Positions 8,841-15,565 of a stretch of DNA of 46,785 nt are shown one piece after another. A program made the position numbers and the translations under genes. The notes under the pieces are model-generated. The model saw nothing but the letters and a program-made list of their open reading frames with translations, ran no database searches and had not been told where the DNA came from. The DNA is from Methylococcaceae bacterium (GTDB lineage: Bacteria > Pseudomonadota > Gammaproteobacteria > Methylococcales > Methylomonadaceae): contig DAOUSN010000018.1 of the NCBI GenBank assembly GCA_030627205.1, positions 1-46,785 on the forward strand, in the 5' to 3' direction. Within the stretch, counting starts at the first letter, position 1, and every line of letters starts with the position of its first letter.

Positions 8841-8877
8841 TTGACATCCTCACCGCCCTAAAGGACGGGGATTCCTA
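8841..8877. mobile_element. IS200/IS605 (IS1341/TnpB)-type element end, solo hairpin
   Basis: The stretch around TTGACATCCTC, then the hairpin CCGCCCT-AA-AGGACGG (7-bp arms with one mismatch at 8853-8868), then GGATTCCTAC, is the characteristic end of IS605-superfamily elements carrying only tnpB. No tnpA or tnpB frame exists nearby. This is either a scar left by decay or deletion or a solo end. It sits 27 bp past the transglycosylase stop. Confidence 0.6.
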
Positions 8878-8904
8878 CAACTACAACTTTTAAAATATAG
8901 GGTA

Positions 8905-8961
8905 CGATAGCCGTATTGCACCGTGACGAAAATCTCAAACATACGTCGCAATACGCTATCG
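8905..8961. repeat. Imperfect palindromic repeat (57 bp)
   Basis: CGATAGCCGTATTGC at 8905-8919 and GCAATACGCTATCG at 8948-8961 are complementary except for one missing base, with a 28-bp centre containing GTGACG and ACGTCG. Its higher G+C than its surroundings suggests a dispersed palindromic element. Confidence 0.55.
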
Positions 8962-9078
8962 AAACTGTGAAAGTATTCAAGAAAATCATTAAAAAACAGC
9001 AAAAATACACTGTAAGCTATTGATTATTTGTTGCCAAAATGCGATTTTTAACCTAATTTTGGAATACTTTCACAGTCT
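8962..9078. repeat. MITE-like palindromic element (about 117 bp)
   Basis: ACTGTGAAAGTATTC (8964-8978) and GAATACTTTCACAGT (9062-9076) are a perfect 15-bp terminal inverted repeat. Complementarity continues more weakly inward (ATTTTC/GAAAAT and TTTTTAA/TTAAAAA). No transposase is inside. I see no convincing target-site duplication. It directly abuts the preceding palindrome. Confidence 0.6.
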
Positions 9079-9079
9079 C

Positions 9080-9226
9080 TACAGCTATTACGACTTACGG
9101 GTTGTTGGTCTTCTTTCAGGAATTGGAATTTCTTTACACAATGTTGCCACATTTAATCCTGATTATGAAATTGGAAAAAACAAAATTAATGGTTCAATAA
9201 CGGTCACTTATAAAAAAGTTGCTTAA
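9080..9226 (+). pseudogene. Possible C-terminal gene remnant next to the palindromic element
   Basis: An open frame runs from a TTG at 9020 inside the palindrome to a stop at 9226. The part beyond the palindrome (about 48 residues, ending ISLHNVATFNPDYEIGKNKI and NGSITVTYKKVA) looks like ordinary beta-rich protein sequence, while the part inside the repeat does not. This suggests the tail of a gene whose front was displaced by the repeat insertions. I do not recognise the family, and no intact start or ribosome site precedes it. Confidence 0.3.
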
Positions 9227-9441
9227 ATCTCATTACATGAATAATAAAAACCGCCGCTTGATAACGTCTCACTAAAAATATTAGATACCCTAAAACCATC
9301 AGTTGAAGCAATCGCCTCGGAGGCAATTAAAAGTATAAAAGGCAGTAACATTAATAAACGTTTAAATAGCTTTGGAGGTTTTGCATGTAAACCAAAAACT
9401 AAAAGGCTGTTCAAATGGAGTCTCCTGATATTAATAGACAA
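9223..9441 (-). CDS. Small hypothetical protein with one membrane segment (doubtful)
   Basis: A 72-residue ORF with a hydrophobic stretch at about residues 27-43 (LLMLLPFILLIASEAIAS), preceded by basic residues, so a signal-peptide-like or single-span protein is possible. The C-terminal part (GFRVSNIFSETLSSGGFYYS) resembles no family I know. It overlaps the end of the preceding remnant by four bases. The stretch contains a small GCCTC/GAGGC palindrome. It lies in an accessory patch and may be non-coding. Confidence 0.25.
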   Translation of the reverse strand: MSINIRRLHLNSLLVFGLHAKPPKLFKRLLMLLPFILLIASEAIASTDGFRVSNIFSETLSSGGFYYSCNEI

Positions 9442-9480
9442 CCATCAAGTTAAAAATATTTTAGTTGTAGTAACTAGTAA

Positions 9481-10327
9481 TTATTCATTATTACTGCTTT
9501 TAATTTGCTGAAGATAAGTTTCTAATTCTTCAATAGATAACCCTGTCATACGCTCTTTTACATTTAATCCATCAACGCGTTCTTTTGCATTAAGTCCAGC
9601 TAAACGTTCTTTAGGATTCAATAAAGATAAGTAAGACTCTCCCCAAAACTTACCCATTTCCATAACTTTTTCTGATGTTAATTCTGTACTCATTTTAAAT
9701 TCTCCTTCATCATTAAACCAATGTCTCCATAAACCTAATAGAAATCTGTCTAAATCTAAGGGCATTAATTTTAATCCCCCAGTTTTTATCACTTTAAACG
9801 CTTTTTGTTTTTCTAGTCGATGGCTTGCAAAACATTTTATCCAAGCATTGTGAGAGTCATTAGATAGTTCATTTAAAACAATTAGATTTATATGCCGTAA
9901 CAAAGGCATTTTCGTAAAATAAACCCCTTTATATTTTCCTTGACGATAAGAAAACTTATCTAAAGTTATCTTACGTGGTGTTTTAGCACTCATTAAAAAG
10001 CTTTGTACTTGCTTGTTAGTTAATTTATTGGCATTTTTATAAAAATAATCATAACTTAGTGTTTGCTGAAAAACCGTTTCATTCACTGATTCGGTATATT
10101 TAAATTCTAACAAAATATGATTAGCAGTACTTTCTCTAATACCATCAGGTAAACGAATAAGCTGTTCATCTGTCCAACAAGGTGTCTCTCGTCGCAATAA
10201 CAAAATATCAGCCTGGTGGGTTGACCATTACTTTTACATCACACTGTACGGAAATACCAACAGGTATTAGCAATTGCTCTAATAAGCTACCTAACAAACG
10301 ATGCCAACGAGTTTTATTTTTTGTCAT
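9481..10327 (-). pseudogene. Frameshifted PD-(D/E)XK (Rpn-like) nuclease gene with nonapeptide repeats
   Basis: Two frames make one gene. ATG at 10327 opens a 39-residue piece (MTKNKTRWHRLL to VMVNPPG) ending in TGA at 10208-10210. One base out of phase the frame continues as ADILLLRRETP and runs to 9481. Removing one G near 10211-10213 would give NPPADILLLRR. The second part has the nuclease-like E-x-K motif (ILLEFKYTE, E33 and K35 counted from the TTG at 10203), with Asp of ADILL as the likely partner residue. The C-terminus has four nine-residue repeats of the form KERLAGLN. Related genes are often annotated as Rpn-family or PD-(D/E)XK nuclease proteins linked to recombination. As read it is broken, unless frameshifting restores it. 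Confidence 0.65.
9508..9615 (-). repeat. Four tandem 27-bp units encoding nonapeptide repeats
   Basis: Encodes PKERLAGLN, AKERVDGLN, VKERMTGLS and IEELETYLQ, four consecutive nine-residue units at the C-terminus of the nuclease-like gene; the last is strongly diverged. Likely helical and extendable in frame. Confidence 0.7.
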
Positions 10328-10362
10328 TGTAAATCAACTTTTAAGAGTCCAGAGCTATTCAC

Positions 10363-10632
10363 TTAAAGTGCCATTAACACTTTAGGATGATCGCTTAATT
10401 GCTGATAAATTGCATCTAATTGTTGTTGACTAATAGCGTTTATAGTGACAGTCACAGCTATATATTTACTATTTTTACTCGGCCGTGTTTTGATAGCATC
10501 TGAGGGTAATTCATCCACGTGCTGTTGAATAATCTCTATGACTAATAAGTCAAACTCAATATCTGCTTTACCCATTGCTTTGATAGGAAATTGACAGGGA
10601 AATTCAAATAATCCTAAAGATTCATTACTCAT
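10363..10632 (-). CDS. ybeD: YbeD/DUF493 family protein
   Basis: An 89-residue cytoplasmic protein of the DUF493 family with a ferredoxin-like ACT-resembling fold. Visible family features are the N-terminal LFEFPCQFPIKAMG segment, SKNSKYIAVTVTINA, and the ending IYQQLSDHPKVLMAL. The E. coli homologue sits next to dacA and lipB; a role around lipoate has been suggested from context but the function is not proven. Its start overlaps the stop of the transaminase gene as TAATG. lipB, its usual downstream neighbour, is absent and replaced by the broken nuclease gene. Confidence 0.88.
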   Translation of the reverse strand: MSNESLGLFEFPCQFPIKAMGKADIEFDLLVIEIIQQHVDELPSDAIKTRPSKNSKYIAVTVTINAISQQQLDAIYQQLSDHPKVLMAL

Positions 10633-11471
10633 TAGTTTGATATTTTATAATTTTGATAAAGCCTATTTAAAGTGTACCATAATTGACCAACCTTACCGTC
10701 GGCGACATTAGTACCATTTAATTTAACAACCGCTAATATTTCACGAGTTGAACTAGTTAGCCAAATTTCTTGTGCATTCTTTAATTCCTCTATAGAGATT
10801 TCTTGCTCAACAACGTCAATATTATTGGCACGGGCAATTTTTAAAATCACTTGTCGAGTAATGCCTGCTAATATCGAATGAGTTAACGGCGGTGTCATTA
10901 ATACGCCATCAATAACTGCAAATAAATTACTCGCGGCTCCTTCGGTAACATAACCATCTTTGATTAAAATGGCCTCACTATTATCAATCTCTATTGCTTG
11001 TTGTTTTAATAATACATTGGCTAATAATGCGGTTGATTTAACATGGCATAAACGCCAACGATTATCATCTAAAGTAAGCCCTTTTATACCTTGTTCAAGA
11101 TTATTAACAGGGATAATATTACTACACATTGCAAACACTGTTGGTATCATATCTTTTGAAAAGGCATGATCTCGTTTAATTCCAACTCCACGAGTTAAAT
11201 GTAAATAAATATATTGATTACGTGAATTATCAATTAAAGGCTGTAGTAATTGTCGCCATTGTTCCACGGTATAAGCATAATCAATACTAATTTCAACAAG
11301 ACTATGTTTTAAGCGCGTAATATGTGCATCAAACTCAAATAATTTACCTTTATAACAAGGAATAACTTCGTAAACCCCATCACCAAATAAAAAACCTCGA
11401 TCTAAAACTGAGATTTTTGCATCACCTAACGATAGGTAATCGCCATTTAAATAAACAATATTATTTTTCAT
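10632..11471 (-). CDS. dat: Class IV aminotransferase, probable D-amino-acid transaminase
   Basis: A 279-residue PLP-dependent enzyme of the fold-type IV group. Motifs: GDGVYEVIPCYKGKLFEFDAHITRL split over residues 30-54, the PLP lysine in CHVKSTALLANV at about residue 145, and EGAASNLFAV with TPPLTHSILAGITRQ near 175-205. Length and the YLNG start fit D-alanine transaminase, which makes D-glutamate and D-alanine for peptidoglycan. Branched-chain aminotransferase or aminodeoxychorismate lyase activity is possible in this family, but its place between dacC and ybeD in a cell-wall operon favours the D-amino-acid role. TAATG overlaps join it to both neighbours. Confidence 0.85.
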   Translation of the reverse strand: MKNNIVYLNGDYLSLGDAKISVLDRGFLFGDGVYEVIPCYKGKLFEFDAHITRLKHSLVEISIDYAYTVEQWRQLLQPLIDNSRNQYIYLHLTRGVGIKRDHAFSKDMIPTVFAMCSNIIPVNNLEQGIKGLTLDDNRWRLCHVKSTALLANVLLKQQAIEIDNSEAILIKDGYVTEGAASNLFAVIDGVLMTPPLTHSILAGITRQVILKIARANNIDVVEQEISIEELKNAQEIWLTSSTREILAVVKLNGTNVADGKVGQLWYTLNRLYQNYKISN

Positions 11472-12613
11472 TATTTGATTAACTGTAATAAATGATCATA
11501 AAGACGTTGAAAAATACTACCTACGGCAACATTCTCCAAAGCAATTAAGGGTTGGGTTTTAATAATTTCACCTTTAAGACTAATTGTAACTGTTCCATAA
11601 GTTTTTCCTTTGGTAACAGGAGCTATAATTTTTTTATTTATCTTAATCTCAATTTTTAAATCTTCATAATAACGTTTGGCTATAGTGATATAAAGATCAT
11701 CTTCAACTCCTAATTTAAACTGCTCACGTTCACCTTTCCAAACTCTGACTTGCTTTAATGATTGCTGCGCTTGATAAAGACGATGCGTTTCGTAAAAACG
11801 GAAACCATAATTTAATAAACCTTGAGATTCTGAGGCGCGTGCAGATTCGCTTTTAGTTCCCATAATCACAGAAATTAACCGCATATTATCACGTTTAGCC
11901 GAGGCAACCATACAATAACCAGCCTCATTAGTATGACCTGTTTTTACCCCATCAACAGAACTATCTTTCCACAATAGACGATTACGATTTCGTTGAGTAA
12001 TTTTATTATAGGTAAATTCTTTTTGCGCCTCCCAAGCATAATATTCAGGAAAATCAGTGATTAATGCACGAGTCAAGACAATTAAATCTTCAGCAGTCGT
12101 ATAATGGTTTTCTGTTGGCAGCCCCATGCTATTTTCAAAGTGAGTATTAACTAATTTTAGTTGTTTCGCTTGTTCATTCATTAAGACTACAAAATTTTTT
12201 TCATTACCTGAAATGTGTTCAGCTAAAGCAACACTAGCATCATTACCCGATTGAATAATAAGTCCTTTTAATAAATTTTCAATCGTTACCTGACTACCTA
12301 CTTCAATAAACATTCGTGAACCAGGCATTTTCCAAGCATTTTCAGAAATTGTTACTTTATCACTTAAATTTAATTTTCCTGCTTTCATCTCTTTGAAGAT
12401 AACATAAGCCGTCATAATCTTAGTAAGACTAGCAGGTGCAATTCTCTTAGTAGGATTTTTTGCAACAATAACCTTACCACTATTAAAATCTTCCAGAATA
12501 TAACTCGAAGCAATAATTACAGGTGGAGATGGCATTAATATTGCTTCATCAGCCCAAACCATTTGCGTGATAAAAAAGCAAAGCAAAGGAATTATTAAAC
12601 GGATTGAAGGCAT
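11471..12613 (-). CDS. dacC: D-alanyl-D-alanine carboxypeptidase (PBP5/6 family)
   Basis: Periplasmic, membrane-anchored penicillin-binding protein trimming the terminal D-Ala from pentapeptide side chains. I chose ATG 12613 over one 33 bp upstream because the signal peptide (MPSIRLIIPLLCFFITQMVWA) starts there and a GGATC site precedes it. With this start the protein has 380 residues. Active-site motifs are intact: S62-x-x-K65 (ASLTK), SGN at 122-124, KTG at 224-226. The C-terminal domain ends in a likely amphipathic anchor (IFQRLYDHLLQLIK). The paralogue letter is not certain; dacA is equally apt. Confidence 0.93.
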   Translation of the reverse strand: MPSIRLIIPLLCFFITQMVWADEAILMPSPPVIIASSYILEDFNSGKVIVAKNPTKRIAPASLTKIMTAYVIFKEMKAGKLNLSDKVTISENAWKMPGSRMFIEVGSQVTIENLLKGLIIQSGNDASVALAEHISGNEKNFVVLMNEQAKQLKLVNTHFENSMGLPTENHYTTAEDLIVLTRALITDFPEYYAWEAQKEFTYNKITQRNRNRLLWKDSSVDGVKTGHTNEAGYCMVASAKRDNMRLISVIMGTKSESARASESQGLLNYGFRFYETHRLYQAQQSLKQVRVWKGEREQFKLGVEDDLYITIAKRYYEDLKIEIKINKKIIAPVTKGKTYGTVTISLKGEIIKTQPLIALENVAVGSIFQRLYDHLLQLIK

Positions 12614-12676
12614 GATTTTGATCCAATTCTGACTATAAAAAAACAATAAACATTGTAACAGATTAGAAAATAGATG

Positions 12677-12729
12677 ATAGAAGATAGAATTTCCAAAAAC
12701 AAATTTATCCTTTATTTTCTACCTTCTAT
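12677..12729. repeat. Inverted repeat between rlpA and dacC
   Basis: ATAGAAGATAGAA at 12677-12689 pairs with TTCTACCTTCTAT at 12717-12729 with one mismatch, over a 27-bp centre. Similar TTTTCTA-type runs occur at 2600-2625. No T-run follows on the minus strand, so it is not a standard terminator; it could stabilise or process the operon mRNA. Confidence 0.4.
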
Positions 12730-12732
12730 ACT

Positions 12733-13434
12733 TTATCTAACATAGCGCGTTTTTAAAATCCCTAGTTTTGCAAGTTTTACAGTGAGGCTATCAACTTCAG
12801 TATTATTATAAAGTGGACCTATTTGCACTTTATAAACAACTCTCCCTTGATAGCTAACTTGTTTTATTTTTGGTTTAGGTAAAGCATTTAAGCTCACTTT
12901 ATACTGTAAATCATGAGCGTTATCAGGATTATTAAACACACCTAATTGTAAAAAAACAGGCTTATTATTAGGCGTTATTGATTCAATTTGTACTCTCTCT
13001 GTTCCTGGTTGATGTATATCAAGTTCTTGTGCGGCAGCATAAGATAAATCAATAATTCTATTATTATAATAAGGACCTCTATCATTGATTCTTACCACTA
13101 TACTTCGTTTATTTTTTAAGTTAATTACTTTAACGTAACTTGGGATAGGTAAGGTTTTATGAGCGGCCGTTAACGCATACATGTTATAAAGTTCACCGTT
13201 CGAGGTTTTTTTACCATGAAAATCGTCCCCATACCATGAAGCAATTCCTTGTTGTTTAAAATCATCACTAAATGCTAAAACCTTATAAGCTTGCCCTAAT
13301 AGGTAATAAGAACTAGGATTTCCTGCACTTGTTTGAGTATCTGTTTCTATTTCTGTTTCTATTTCATTAAAAGGAATTTGAGTTAAGCAACCTGACAGTA
13401 AAATAATAATAAATACTGTTGATTTACTTTTCAC
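12733..13434 (-). CDS. rlpA: RlpA, septal-ring lytic transglycosylase lipoprotein with SPOR domain
   Basis: A 233-residue outer-membrane lipoprotein; lipobox LLSGC with C16. The double-psi beta-barrel catalytic domain spans about 60-150 with GIASWYGDDFHGKKTSNGE, AAHKTLP and VRINDRGPY motifs. A SPOR domain at about 165-233 (FLQLGVFNNPDNA, YKVQIGPL) binds denuded glycan at division sites. Starts with GTG at 13434, inside the last codons of mltB (11-bp overlap), which argues for translational coupling. In Pseudomonas RlpA cuts stem-peptide-free glycans. Here it sits in the elongation operon in the common gammaproteobacterial order. Confidence 0.92.
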   Translation of the reverse strand: MKSKSTVFIIILLSGCLTQIPFNEIETEIETDTQTSAGNPSSYYLLGQAYKVLAFSDDFKQQGIASWYGDDFHGKKTSNGELYNMYALTAAHKTLPIPSYVKVINLKNKRSIVVRINDRGPYYNNRIIDLSYAAAQELDIHQPGTERVQIESITPNNKPVFLQLGVFNNPDNAHDLQYKVSLNALPKPKIKQVSYQGRVVYKVQIGPLYNNTEVDSLTVKLAKLGILKTRYVR

Positions 13435-14428
13435 CCACAGAGCCCTTTACTTTTGCTAAAATTTCCATACTTAATTGATAAACTGCTAACGCGTATAAAC
13501 GACTATGATTGTAACGGGTAATAACATAAAAATTATCTAAACCAATCCAAAGCTCTATACCCGATTGTAGCTTATAATCAAACAATTTAGCTGGGCTTTC
13601 AAGCGCAATATTTTCAGGTATTTTAACGCTCAAAGCTTTTAATTCCGCTAAGGTTGAATTAGGTTTTAATTCTTCCGATAACACTTTTGTATAATCACTC
13701 CCTATAGCATTTACTTGATAAGCAATCGCTTTATCTCGTTGCCAGTGATGTTTTGATAAATAATTACCCACACTAGCAATTGCATCCGCAGGGTTTGACC
13801 AAATATTACGTTGCTTATCTTGTTCATAATCTACTGCGTAGTTTCTATAACTACTAGGCATAAATTGTGGCAATCCCATAGCCCCTGCATAAGACCCCTT
13901 CGGCTTAAGTGGATTCATATTTTCTTCACGACATAATAATAAAAAATTTTCTAATTCTGAGCTAAAAAATTCGCTACGTTTAGGATAAGAAAATGCTAAT
14001 GTTGCTAAAGAGTCTATGACTCTAAATGAACCTGTATCACCCCCATATTGAGTCTCTACGCCAATAATGGCAACAATAATTTGCCAAGGAACTCCATATT
14101 TCTTTTCAACTGCTAATAAAACCTCATGATGCGTTTGCCAAAATTTAACGCCTCCTGCTATACGTGCTTTAGTTAAAAAGATTTGCCGGTATTTACCCCA
14201 CGTCATGTGTCCTTCCGCAGGTCTTGAAATAGCCTTCAAAATACTTTGTTTAGTATTGGTTTCTTGAAAGAGTTTTTCAAGTTTCTGCTGATTAAAATTA
14301 TATTCTGTTACCATTTTATTAATAAACAGAGTAACATCTGAGGTTATTTTAATTGCCGCAAAATTTGATTGACTAAAGACCAAACTAAAAACTATTGCCA
14401 AACCAGTAAGTATTTTTTTCATCATCAT
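13424..14428 (-). CDS. mltB: MltB, membrane-bound lytic murein transglycosylase B
   Basis: A 334-residue family GH103 enzyme cleaving glycan strands to anhydro-muropeptides. Signal peptide at residues 1-24 without a lipobox cysteine (VFSLVFSQSNFAA), so it may be soluble in the periplasm rather than lipid-anchored. Catalytic region VAIIGVETQYGGDTG (Glu) near residue 125, followed by GAMGLPQFMPSSYR and DIWSNPADAIASVGNYL-like RNIWSNPADAIAS. Three consecutive ATG codons make the exact start uncertain. It is 6 bp downstream of mrdB. Confidence 0.93.
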   Translation of the reverse strand: MMMKKILTGLAIVFSLVFSQSNFAAIKITSDVTLFINKMVTEYNFNQQKLEKLFQETNTKQSILKAISRPAEGHMTWGKYRQIFLTKARIAGGVKFWQTHHEVLLAVEKKYGVPWQIIVAIIGVETQYGGDTGSFRVIDSLATLAFSYPKRSEFFSSELENFLLLCREENMNPLKPKGSYAGAMGLPQFMPSSYRNYAVDYEQDKQRNIWSNPADAIASVGNYLSKHHWQRDKAIAYQVNAIGSDYTKVLSEELKPNSTLAELKALSVKIPENIALESPAKLFDYKLQSGIELWIGLDNFYVITRYNHSRLYALAVYQLSMEILAKVKGSVGEK

Positions 14429-14434
14429 TATTTT

Positions 14435-15565
14435 TTAGTGAGCTAAGAATTTTTTATGAGTATGTATCGACATTAAAAGACCAAAACTTCCCAATAACGT
14501 TACCATAGATGTTCCACCGTAGCTAATCAAAGGTAACGGTACACCAACAACGGGTAAAATACCAATAACCATCCCTATATTAACAAAAACATAAACAAAA
14601 AAAGTAAAGGTTAAGCTACCTGCCAATAATCTACAGTAAGTATTTTGTGCTTGTACTGCAATATATAAACAGCGACCAATAATTAATAAATACAATATTA
14701 ATAATCCTAAACAACCGGCAAGTCCAAATTCTTCCGCAAAAACTGCAAAAATAAAATCAGTGGAGCTTTCAGGTAAATAATTCAACTGTGCTTGAGTACT
14801 ACCCATCCAACCTTTACCGTAAATTCCACCAGATCCTATAGCTATTTTTGATTGAATAATATGATAACCACGTCCCATCGGGTCAGCTTCGGGGTTAAAG
14901 AGTGTTAATACACGTCCACGCTGGTAATCATGCATTAAATAAAACCACAAAACAGGAATAAATGAGGCAATTAATGTTGCAATTATAACTATTAAGCGCC
15001 ATGAAATACCAGCAAAAAATAACACTGCCACCCCAGAACTTGCTACCAATAACGATGTTCCTAAATCAGGTTGTTTGGCAATTAATAACGTTGGAGTAAG
15101 AATTAAACCCATAGCAATAAGTAGTTGCTTCCATTTTAATTCAAAATGATGTTTAGAAAGATACCAAGCTAACATCATTGGCGTAGTAATTTTAATCATT
15201 TCAGATGGTTGAAAACGGAAAAACCCTAAATCTAACCAACGTTGCGCGCCTTTCCCTATTTCTCCAACTAAAAGAACCGCAATTAAAAGTAAAATACCAA
15301 CCCCGTAAAGAAAAGTTGAATAGCGTTTAAATTGTTCAGGATTAATATGAGCTAATCCAATCATTAACCCAAATGCAATCCCAATACGGACAATTTGTCG
15401 TATTAAAACATCATCATTTTTACCACTGGCACTGTATAAAATTATAAAACTTAATAGGCAACTCAACGTTAAAACAAGGAATAGGGGAATGTCGACATGC
15501 AGTTTCCGAAGAATGTTACCTATTAATGATGCCGACTCAAATTGTGAGCTATCATTGGTTTTCAT
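14435..15565 (-). CDS. mrdB: RodA (MrdB), SEDS peptidoglycan glycosyltransferase
   Basis: Integral membrane polymerase of the elongasome, partner of PBP2. With start ATG 15565 (AAGGA five bases upstream) it has 376 residues; an ATG 24 bp earlier lacks a ribosome site. About ten membrane helices; SEDS hallmarks include GKGAQRWLDLGFFRFQPSE, KQPDLGTSLL, GSGGIYGKGWMGSTQAQL, and the terminal PVVGVPLPLISYGGTSM. The conserved Asp of the KQPDLG segment is present. It overlaps the mrdA stop by 14 bp. Confidence 0.95.
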   Translation of the reverse strand: MKTNDSSQFESASLIGNILRKLHVDIPLFLVLTLSCLLSFIILYSASGKNDDVLIRQIVRIGIAFGLMIGLAHINPEQFKRYSTFLYGVGILLLIAVLLVGEIGKGAQRWLDLGFFRFQPSEMIKITTPMMLAWYLSKHHFELKWKQLLIAMGLILTPTLLIAKQPDLGTSLLVASSGVAVLFFAGISWRLIVIIATLIASFIPVLWFYLMHDYQRGRVLTLFNPEADPMGRGYHIIQSKIAIGSGGIYGKGWMGSTQAQLNYLPESSTDFIFAVFAEEFGLAGCLGLLILYLLIIGRCLYIAVQAQNTYCRLLAGSLTFTFFVYVFVNIGMVIGILPVVGVPLPLISYGGTSMVTLLGSFGLLMSIHTHKKFLAH

